64,000 nt of DNA from Brachypterus glaber (taxonomy: Eukaryota; Arthropoda; Insecta; Coleoptera; Kateretidae). A program made the position numbers and the translations under genes. The stretch spans positions 38,653,026 to 38,717,025 of the forward strand of contig OY294048.1 in NCBI GenBank assembly GCA_958510825.1. The letters are read 5' to 3'. The stretch's first letter is position 1. Each line of letters starts with the position of its first letter. The notes below the pieces were generated by a model. It saw nothing but the letters and a program-made list of their open reading frames with translations, ran no database searches and was not told the DNA's origin. Shown here piece by piece: positions 55,027 to 64,000 of this stretch.

Positions 55027-56164
55027 TAGGATGTCCAGTAAATGATGTCATTAATTTTAAGGGGTTATTCTGCATAGGAAAATATGAAAAAAGTTCCTAT
55101 AAACATATGACCAAAAATGCGTCGTAAGAGAGCTAAGCCAATTTAAAAGTGGCTGAAAAATAGGTTTTTATTTAATAACTCAGGAATGCTTTGAGGTTTT
55201 GAATGTAAACCTAATAAGGCCCATCTTCGTATGCTATCTTCATGTACTTATTTTAAACAGGGGTGTGCGAAACTGGGGGGCCTTATTAGTTTTTTGTCCC
55301 AAACTTTTTTCTCTGTAACTTTTTTGTAATTTTATTTTTGGAATATGATTCCTTAGGTCAAAATACCTAAAAAAGGTACTCTTGTTCTAATACTGTAGGA
55401 TTAACCGTTTTCGAGAAAAATTAATTTGAAGGTGAAATTTTAAGGTTCGAGGACGAAAAATTAAATACTAAAATGTTGAAAACCTAAATTTCAATGATGC
55501 AAGGTACATCAAAAACTAAGAAAAAACCTCATATACAGGTACTTCCAAAAATCAATCCTAAGGGAGCTATGAGCTTCTAAAAATCACCATACATAGTAGC
55601 TTTAAAAGCGATTTTTCGAGCTACATGTATAGAAACTTCTTTTCTTAGTTTTTGATATAGAATAACCCTGCAATATTAAAATTTTGGCTTTAAACATATT
55701 AGTACTTAATTTTTCGTCCTCGATCCGTGAAATTTCACCTTCAAATTAATTTTTCTCGAAAACGGTTAATCCTACAGCATTAGAACAGGAGCACCTTTTT
55801 TATGTATTTTGACCTGAGGAATTATATTCCAAAAATAAAATAACAAAAATATTACACATAAAAAAAGTTTGGGATAAAAAACTAATAATGCTCCCCCGTT
55901 TTACACACCCCTGGTTAAAAAAAAGTACACGAAAATAACATACGAAGATGGGCCTTATTAATATTAGTTCACGTGCAAAACCTCGTTGCTATATCTCAAA
56001 GTGTTCCTGACTTATTAAATAAAAACCGATTTTTTTTAGCCACTTTCAAAGGGGCTTAGCTCCATAACGACGCATTTTAAGACATATTTATAGGAACTTT
56101 TTTTCATATTTTCTTATGTAGAATCACCCCTTAAAATTAATGACATCATTTACTGGACATCCTG
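55027..56164. mobile_element. 1.1-kb TA-flanked foldback element, AGGATGTCCAGTAAATGA ends
   Basis: AGGATGTCCAGTAAATGATG is mirrored by CATCATTTACTGGACATCCT, with TA outside. Arms of ~500 bp match (AGTTCCTATAAACATATG, CGTCGTAAGAGAGCTAAGCC, ATTTTTCGTCCTCG). It is the reference copy for the fragments at 20.4 and 22.6 kb. Confidence 0.88.
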
Positions 56165-56596
56165 TATAATACGTCTGTGATAAATAACATAGTCAAGACC
56201 ATGGTTTTGCATAACGAGCTTACCAAAGTATCATGCCTGGGGGAGGTACTACCAAAATTTTCCAACTAATAACACAAAATTTGACAACAATGAAAACATT
56301 TTTATTGCCTAAAAAAAGTCCTCATCTCTGAAAAAAGCTTTACCCTAGGCAGAAATGTTGACGACTAAAACTAGGACGTAAAAGTTAATTTTCCAATTTT
56401 TATCTAAGACTTTTAAACATGTAATGATGCATAATTTGGTTTTGCAATTCGAAGGAGAAAGCTTTATAAATATTATAGTTCCTGAATTAGCAATAGGTTA
56501 GGCAAGTCAAAAATATAAATTTTAATTATAGAATTAACCTAAAATGTAGGTATTTTACGCCTTTAAAGTATTTTGGATATACATTTATTGAATGTA

Positions 56597-57321
56597 CAGA
56601 GCGGTCCAAAAGTCACCCCCCCCCCCCTTTAACTTTTGAACTAGTTGAGATATCGACTTCAAATATGAAACTTTTAAATAAGACAACTTAAACTATCTTT
56701 TAAAATATATTTAATACTTTCAGCTCTTAAAATGTGGGCAGGGGGGCATGGGGCACATTTTTTTTAATGGAAAGGGGGGTCGTGTAATACATCATTTTAA
56801 AGCTTATAAAATTCTCCATTTAACTCCATATTTTTAAATTAAAAAAAAAAAAAACAATTTTTGGGTTTAAAATGGGGTTGAAAATGGGTATTAATTCCTC
56901 TAAAAAAAACAAATAGTTTTTTAAAAATGCCTAATTTCATCATAAAAAAATGTTAATTATACTCTTAAACTAATTTTAGTTGAGATAAATACAAAATTTA
57001 TAAGAAAAAACTTAAAAAATCGAATGTTTTAGCACAAAAAATTGAAAAATCAAAACCTAAAAAAACATTTTTAAAAAATTAAGAAAATTTAGTTTAAATA
57101 GAGAATTTTATAAGCTTTAAAATGATGTATCACACGACCCCCTTTTCCATTTAAAATATGTCCCCCCATGCCCCCCTGCCCACATTTTAAGAGCTGAAAA
57201 TATCAAATATATGCTAAAAGATAGCTTAAGTTGTCTTATTTAAGAGTTCTAAATTTTAAGTCGATATCTCAACTCGTTCAAAAGTTAAAATGGGGGGGGG
57301 GGTGACTTTTGGACCGGACTG
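56597..57321. mobile_element. Complete CAGAGCGGTCCAAAAGTCAC element, TA-flanked
   Basis: 725 bp, TA on both sides (56595-56596, 57322-57323). Ends CAGAGCGGTCCAAAAGTCAC and GTGACTTTTGGACCGGACTG. The arms, each about half the element, mirror each other through GTCGATATCTCAACT, GCTCTTAAAATGTGGGCAGG and GGGGGTCGTGTnATACATC. It is the best-preserved member of the family. Confidence 0.9.
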
Positions 57322-57323
57322 TA

Positions 57324-57794
57324 TAGTGATACACACATAATACACGTTAACAAGGGTATAAATATAGTGCACGCAAGACAATTAAGTTCATACTGTTTAA
57401 TTTACATAGTTCTCTATGATTCTTCCACTTTACTATGTGTGGCATAAATTGAAAATTTTCTACACTATGTTTATATTCTAGGTAAAATTTTAAACGAACC
57501 TATTGTTCTTGGCATAAACAAAATTATCACTGTTCAATTATTTCCTAGATAAGCGTATGTAAATATTTATTAAAATGCCTTAGTACAAATATATCTATTT
57601 TCTGACAATAAGTCAGAACAATATTTTCGTTTCTTTAATTTAATTTAGGTGTTGAAGTAGAATTAGAAATAAATAAATTCCCTGATAAAAATGCCAATTT
57701 TTATGATTTTTTATGGCGTTTTTAACTAAAGGTAGAGTAAAGAAAGATATTTCATAATAACCTATCTAGGTTTAACCTGGTAGGTTATTATATA
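57324..57794. other. No gene seen
   Basis: AT-rich. A small palindrome (AATAACCTATCTAGGTTTAA / TAGGTTATTA) at 57758-57790 borders the next element. Confidence 0.4.
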
Positions 57795-58464
57795 CAGGGT
57801 GTAACAGAGTCGCATGTAGATATTTTAAGGAATGATTCTACATTAAAAAATATGAAAAAAAGTTCCTATAAAGGTTGGTCCGGAAATGAGCCCTAAGGGA
57901 GCTACGGCCCTTTAAAATTGTAATAAAAATAAGGTTTTTATTTAATAACTCTGGTACCCTTTCAGCTAGAACGACGAGCTTTTTCACGTATACTAATATT
58001 AATAAGGGCAATAAGTTTGTGTTAATTATTTTTTTGAATTTATCCAGAGGCGTGCCTAGACGGACAAAATATGTGAGGCTTAACACATTTTTGCCCCAAA
58101 CTTTTTTATGTGTATGTTTTTTGTATTTTTTGTAAAAAATATAGATTCCTTCAGTAAAAATACATAAAAAATGTCATATAGTGTAACACTGTAGGAGCAA
58201 CAGTCAAGGTCACTACTCCTTTAATATTAAATTTAGGTGTTTTGGTGAAGAATACTTTTTTGCTTAGTTTTAAATGAAGAATCACCCTGCAGTATTAAAA
58301 TTTTATTGATGCTTTTTTTTTGTTTCCCATTCTATATGTCATCTTCGAAGAGCCGTAGCTCCCTTAGGACTCATTTCCGGACCAACCTTTATAGGAACTT
58401 TTTTTCATATTTTTAATGTAGAATCATTCCTTAAAATGTCTACATGCGACTCTGTTACACCCTG
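57795..58464. mobile_element. TA-flanked foldback element, CAGGGTGTAACAGAGTCGCA ends
   Basis: CAGGGTGTAACAGAGTCGCA and its complement TGCGACTCTGTTACACCCTG bound 670 bp, with TA at both sides. Inner blocks GATTCTACATTAAAAAATAT, AGTTCCTATAAAGGTTGGTC and GAGCCCTAAGGGAGCTACGG are shared with 1254-3280 and 60411-61378. Confidence 0.9.
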
Positions 58465-58624
58465 TATATCTAAAATAATGTGATATTAAATGCAGTAGAG
58501 TTTCTCTTTGGGTAAAAAAGCTACGTCTATACTAAGGCCCATACCCATGTAGAATAGAACACCTAATAGGCATCTATAACGGCTGAATCCAAATGTTGAT
58601 TTTTTTAATTATATATGATAATTA

Positions 58625-59488
58625 CACCGGCACACAAAAAAAATTAAATAGAATGTGCATTTGACCGGACCTACCTACGGGTACGTATTTTGGTCCGCTG
58701 AATCCGAATTCGAGGTCAGTTTTACCCCTACACCCTCGAAATTTCGAGAAAACTTCAAAAAACCGTAAAAATGATGAAAATTGGCAGTTTTAATGATAAA
58801 AAAATGATTTGGAACTAAACTAAGCATGATTTTTATGTATTTCGATCCGCTGAATATGAATCGAAACTTTATTGAGACCACGAGCCATTTTAAATGTGAA
58901 AAAATCACACAAAACTCTCGAAAATTCCGAAAAAATATAGTTTTCATGATAAAAAAACTTCTTCTGGTCCAATTCAGATAAAATTTTATATCTTTTGATG
59001 TCTTCAATTCGCATCTTAATTTTTTTAGTCGAATCACCCTCTAAAGCTGGAAAAATTCGAAAAAATTGTAAAAATGACCATTCATAACAGAAAAAAAATT
59101 GATTGAACATGATTTAATGCCTAAAATAAATACTCTATAACGTAGATATATCAAATAACTTGAAATCTGTGAAAAACACAAGACATAATTTTGGAGGGTT
59201 TGTGTGATTTTTTTACATTTAAAACGGCTCGTGGTCTCAATAAAGTTTCGATTCATATTCAGCGGATCGAAATACATGAAAATCACGCTTAGTTTAGTTC
59301 CAAAAAATTTTTTTATCATTAAAACTGCCGATTTTCATCATTTTTACGGTTTTTCGAAGTTTTCTCGAAATTTCGAGGGTGTAGGGGTCAAACTGACCTC
59401 GAATTCGGATTCAGCGGACCAAAATACGTACCCGTAGGTAGGTCCGGTCAAATGCACATTCTACTTAATTTTTTTTTGTGTGCCGGTG
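58625..59488. mobile_element. 864-bp palindromic element, CACCGGCACAC ends, TTA flanks
   Basis: CACCGGCACACAAAAAAAAT and GTGTGCCGGTG bound it with TTA on each side, suggesting a 3-bp duplication. ~300-bp arms (CCCGTAGGTAGGTCCGGTC, GACCTCGAATTCGGATTCAG, CGGCTCGTGGTCTCAATAAAG) are almost identical. The 77-120 codon frames on both strands come from the palindrome. Confidence 0.9.
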
Positions 59489-60410
59489 TTATCATTGCCG
59501 GTAAAATCATAATTATAATTAATTGCCGGTAAAATATTAGAATTTTTTTCTTTGTGTGAAGGCTTTATTTCGATTATTTTTACCTAGTAACGGAATAAAA
59601 CTTTTCAAAAACCTTAAATTTTCATATTTTTGTTTACTATGTACACTAAAATTAAACGAAAATTAAAAATTCTGAAAACACATATGGTTTTAACATAAAA
59701 AAAATAAAATAGTTGACTGTTTGGAAGTTATTTTCAAAAAATTCCAAAAGTGTACCATAAAATCAAGATGGCGGCGCGAGCTCACCTTTTATTGTTGGGG
59801 ACTTTTAGTATGTTCATCAGGAAGGACTAAACTACATATTTACCAATTTTCAAAACTTTTGGAATTTTTTGATTTTTGTAGTTCGATGACAAGACTACAT
59901 GGGAGAGTATTCTTTTGTTGGCAGCAGTATTTTTTTGTGTTAAGTTAAAATCGGATATGTTTTCAGATTTTTTTGGTGTAGTAAATTAATAAAAAATATT
60001 ATCAACCAATAATAAAAATATACAAATTAATTTTTTTCAAAATTTTATTTCCTTGCCATCCTATTACCGTTCGAGCTAGAATAATTCTGAAAACATTTAA
60101 AATCAGCAAAAAAATCCTAGGATCTAAACCTGACCTGTTTTAGGCAGAAATTATTTTTTTTATGCTCACCACTACTCAATAGAGTGGCTAAAAAAATAAG
60201 TACGACTTAATAGGGTGGCTAAAAAATTCACTGACGGATAATGTTAAATTTATGTGTTCTCTTATCAATAAACGAAACGCAATCAAGTCCTGTTAGCAGG
60301 TTTCACTATTTTTTTTTCGATATGCAGTAGTGTCTCGATAATCCGAATCTTCGGCATTTCGAATGATGCGGTAATTCGAACGATGAAATTCAGACTATAA
60401 AGTAGTTCGG
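59489..60410. other. No gene seen
   Basis: AT-rich; 75-codon plus frame at 59721-59948 without features. TTTTGTTGGCAGCAGTATTT at 59913 also occurs at 44056 in PAQR4 intron 1, so a repeat is likely. Confidence 0.45.
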
Positions 60411-61378
60411 GATATACAGAAATAATTTCGAGAAATTTAAGAGAAGATTCTACGTTAAAAAATATAAAAAAAGTTCCTATAGAGGTTGGTTCGGAAATTA
60501 GCCCAAAGGGACCTACGACCCTTCTAAGGGTACATCAAACATTTTAACCAGGGACGTGCAAAATGGGGGGTGGGGATGTCACTTTTTTGCCCCAAACTTT
60601 TTTATCCGTAGATTTCTGGACATTTTCTTAATAAAATATTAATCTTTCATTAAAAATACATAAAAAATGTACTCCCTATTTAAAACCGTAGAGCCAATTG
60701 TTTTCGAGAAAATTTCAATTAAAGAGGAAATTTTACGTTCTGAGCATCAAAAACAGGAACTAAAAAATGCACCAATAAAAATTTCAATACTGCAGGGTGA
60801 TTCTACATTAAAAACTGTGAAAAAAATCTCGTATACATCAAGGTTCGAAAATCAGTTTTAAGAGTACTACGACCTCTTAAAAAGTAACACTTTATAAGGG
60901 ACTGTAGCTCCCTTAAATGCGATTTGTAGATATTTGTGTATGAGAAGTTTTTTTCGTTGTTTTTAATCTCTCTGTAGTATTCGAATTTTTATTGGTGCAT
61001 TTTTTAGCTCCTAATGTGAAATTGCCTCTTTAATTGCAATTTTCACGAAAACGGTTGGCCCTACAGTGTTACGTAATGAGTACCTTTTTTATGTATTTTT
61101 AATTAAAGATTATATTTTATTGAGAAAATGTCAAAAAAATCTAAGGATAAAAAAGTTTGTGGCAAAAAAGTGACATTGCCCCCCATTTTGCACGTCCCTG
61201 GTTAAAATTACGAAATAAAAATTACATGAAAGGATAGTCTTTATCAATATTGAGGCATGTGCAAAAAATCTTTACTCTAGTTCACGGGGTTCCAGAAATA
61301 ATTAAAACTACTTTTTAGATGTACCCTTAGGAGGGTCGTAGCTCCCTTAGGGCTCATTTCCAAACCAACCTCCATAGA
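60411..61378. mobile_element. Foldback element related to 1549-2990, right end lost
   Basis: TACAGAAATAATTTCGAGAA start, then AGTTCCTATAGAGGTTGG, ACCAGGGACGTGCAAAATGG and the mirrored half back to CCAAACCAACCTCCATAGAG. The terminal ~60 bp on the right are gone. A 64-codon plus frame inside is not a gene. Confidence 0.75.
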
Positions 61379-61499
61379 GTTCTTAACAAAATACATAAAG
61401 TTAAGTTACATGACTTATCCATGATAAATAAATTATTTATCAAACGTTGCATCTTATTTCCATAATATCGTTCTATAAATGTTGTTGGGAAAGTCAAAA

Positions 61500-61990
61500 A
61501 AGTACTAGTTTCATAACATACGTTTTTAGGGCACGCGTACAAGTTTAGAAAACGAGTCTCTTGCGGCGAGTTTTCTAAACTAGTGCACTAAAAACGTGTT
61601 ATGAAACGAGTGCTTTATACAATTTTTTCGATTTTGCTCTAAAATTTAAAAAACTTACATTTAAATTGATGACTGATTTAGGGATTTTTGTTTTGGGTTG
61701 GCATTACAGTTTACACTATGTTTAAAATTCTAAGAACAAATGATATTTTGTTGGCTAATTATCTCTTCTTTTTTCACTGCAATTAACCAGTCCACAATTT
61801 TAACATGGTAAAAAATAACACAAAATTTTGTAAAAAATTAAACTTTAAATCGACATTGCACGCAAAACGTCAAGAGATAGGCTTTTGTATGTTGCCAACC
61901 CAACGGAAAAAAGTAGAGACCTCTTATGGGCCTATAAGAACACGCAAAATGCATGTGATTATGAGTTTTTAAGAGTCGCAAAATAGAAAA
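61500..61990 (+). mobile_element. Hairpin-headed repeat, copy 3
   Basis: AGTACTAGTTTCATAACATA start, GAGTCTCTTGCGGCGAG hairpin tip, and tail to GTCGCAAAATAGAAAAA. Slightly shorter than the other copies through small deletions. Confidence 0.85.
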
Positions 61991-64000
61991 ATGATATATT
62001 TAGTAATATTTTATTTGATTTAAAACATAATATTAACATGTATAAGTATAAATTGCACATATTTCTCACTTAGAGTAAAAATATTATCTTTCTGTTTTGA
62101 AGGTTATGTTTTTAATGCGTAAGTATGTATTTATGTTTGCTTGTTTGTTTCCCTGTGGACTACTTGACTTGATCGATTTTAATAAAAACAAGCCGTGAAA
62201 ATTTATATCGTCACTCAAAGTGCAAAAGGTCGTAAGTCAAAGTTTTACTTTTTTGTTCTAATTTGTAGGAAACCTAAATGAAATGACATTAAACTTCACA
62301 CAGTGTATAGTTTAATGTCCACTCTATTGAGGGACCCTACTTCATTGAGGAGCGCTTATGTGCAGATCTTTATGCAGCGTTTTGATAAACTACGCATGCG
62401 CTGACCGGTTTTCAATATGTTATTTTAAATAAAAAACATTTTTTTACAAACAAAAAACACCAAACAGACGCCAAACCAACGTTAACGCAAACCAAGCCCC
62501 CCCTCATTAAAAAAAGTCCAAACCAAGAAAAAAAAAACAAAACAAACTCCTGCACAGAGAGCTGCATTTAGGCGCATGTACTTAATTGTGGCGTTTTATC
62601 AAAATGCCACAATTTAGCACCAAAATAAAACAAAGTAAAATTTTGACATACGAGATTTTACTGGTCTTTTAAGGTAAACTTAATGGCATTGGGATATTTC
62701 TAATTTTTAACTTAAGCCTCCTATAACTTTGTTGTTTTTAAATGTTTTTTTTTTTAATCTTTGAATGATGGAAATTCTTTCCAAAAACATTACGTTAATA
62801 GCACGTTTAAACGTGGAAGGAATTTCTTCCTATTGTTTCGATTTTTTTAATTTAGCCCTCTTTATTTGTATTTGGGGGTTTATATTTTCGTTTGGACTTT
62901 TCGATTTTTTAAAATGTTTAGCACCCCAAAAATTTATTATTTTTGGGAGGATTTTTTTTTATTTCAATAGGCTTTGTGTCCTTGCAAAGACTGATCTTTC
63001 ATGAAAGGTTGAAGTCGACGGATTAATCTTTCTTGAGTTATCGTGCGGATAAGGAGATGTGACATACGGGCGGACATTTTTAAAAGTTGTTTAGAATTGT
63101 AACGCTGGTACAAATATTTTTCATTTTGGTCATTTTTTTTTTCTTTGGGTCTGAAGTTAACTTATAATACTCTTCTGCTGTGAAGCTGCGAGGAGTATAA
63201 TAAGTCGTTAAACTATTCGTCTTGATTACGCTACAAAACTGATTTTGAAGTGATATTATTAAAAACTTGGATGGCGAGCTCGCGAGAGGAAAAAAATCAT
63301 TTTTTTTAGATAAAATTAAAAAATATTAAAAAAAATAAACAACGCTTAAAATACTCAGATACCATCTTTACGATCAAAAAATCCTTTACAGGGACACCTT
63401 GCTGTAATAGCTTATACCTAAATTGTTACTATGTGATACATAGAAGCATTAACCAGATCTCATGGTAGTAGTTAAAATTAAAACATTTTTTTGGTCTTTC
63501 CGTAGTAACTATGTGCACATGTAGAAGATAGCTAACTAACACATTAACCATGCAATAAAAAAATATGCCTTGACTCAGTATAGTGTCACTCTCAAAGTGA
63601 GCTACTAGTATGATGTAAATAAAATATCGTTTTTCTGGAATTAAAATGTTGTAATCTTTTAAATAATAAACCTTAAGGGCTATCATTAAAACTATGATTA
63701 AAAAAAATGTTTGTTAACATAAAAATTAAATGTCTTTGCGTGCCCAAATGTCTGGACGTCTAAATGGGTTGACAAAAAAATAAAAATCCTGTGTATATAC
63801 TATACAATTTTAGTACAATGCACCAACTCCATTTAAAACAAGGAATTGTTTTAAAGTCTATGAAATTTAACTTTAAGGCATCTGGTATACCAGGTCCTTG
63901 GTATTGTCCTAATATTTGCTTGTAACATAATCTACTAAATAGGGATACCTTTTATTTTATATATCCTATAAATATTTAAAAAAATCTGCCAACGAATCAT
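61991..64000. other. No gene seen; two weak repeat fragments
   Basis: 62140-62220 (TTTGTTTCCCTGTGGACTAC) and 63000-63085 in reverse (TTGAGTTATCGTGCGGATAA) resemble the GTGGGCACGATAACTTAAG repeat. A short stem CTTATAATACTC/GAGTATAATAAG lies at 63160-63206. Frames of 79 and 85 codons have no recognisable features. Confidence 0.45.

Noticed and set aside
58675..59437. Several open frames of 77-120 codons on both strands
   Set aside because: They mirror each other because they lie in the arms of a palindromic element; no protein features.

Overview
This is nuclear DNA from an animal, almost certainly an insect. It is AT-rich, has one clearly spliced gene with GT-AG introns, contains tRNA-derived SINE-like copies and a non-LTR retrotransposon tail, and is crowded with short palindromic DNA-transposon derivatives. 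A beetle is a guess from general appearance only; nothing here proves the order. There is no sign of prokaryotic operons, CRISPR, phage or a defence system.

Genes. Only two host genes can be supported. (1) A complete five-exon gene on the + strand, 42336-49181, encodes a 320-residue PAQR4-type seven-helix receptor/hydrolase with all three metal-binding motifs of the family (E96-N99-H103, S143-H147, H288-H292). (2) The 5' end of a minus-strand gene around 32.0-32.66 kb has a probable non-coding first exon with YY1-like motifs, then an exon (32170-31998) that starts an Arg/Ser-rich protein of the spliceosome-associated kind. Its later exons were not found. No other stretch looks like host coding sequence.

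Layout. 1-31 kb is repeats: foldback elements (1.25-3.28, 6.5, 11.6-12.3, 16.1-16.7, 24.0-25.3 kb), a hAT-type MITE with exact 8-bp duplications (3.6 kb), TTAA-flanked piggyBac-type MITEs (7.7 kb, 13.7 kb), a 5'-truncated LINE with 12-bp target duplications (8.46-9.06 kb), a nested pile at 25.3-27.5 kb that includes a broken Tc1/mariner-type transposase, and a SINE (5.4 kb). 32-33 kb is the RS-gene start. 33.2-38.4 kb is a stack of insertions inside insertions. 39-41.5 kb has a hairpin-headed repeat and a 5-unit tandem array. 42.3-49.2 kb is the PAQR4 gene, whose four introns are full of foldback elements. 49.3-64 kb returns to repeats only.

Most striking pattern. Many non-autonomous elements share one design: ends of the type TA-C(A/C)C... 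, no coding capacity, and an interior built from many copies of one private short word that differs from element to element (AACGTT; CAGAAAGT; TCTTG/CAAG; AAGACGTC; TATAATC; TACCGG; GATGTAAAAA). A second pattern is that the same inner inverted repeat occurs with different terminal sequences, suggesting exchange of cores between element families. Family names given here come from target-duplication size and end sequence only; no database search was possible.
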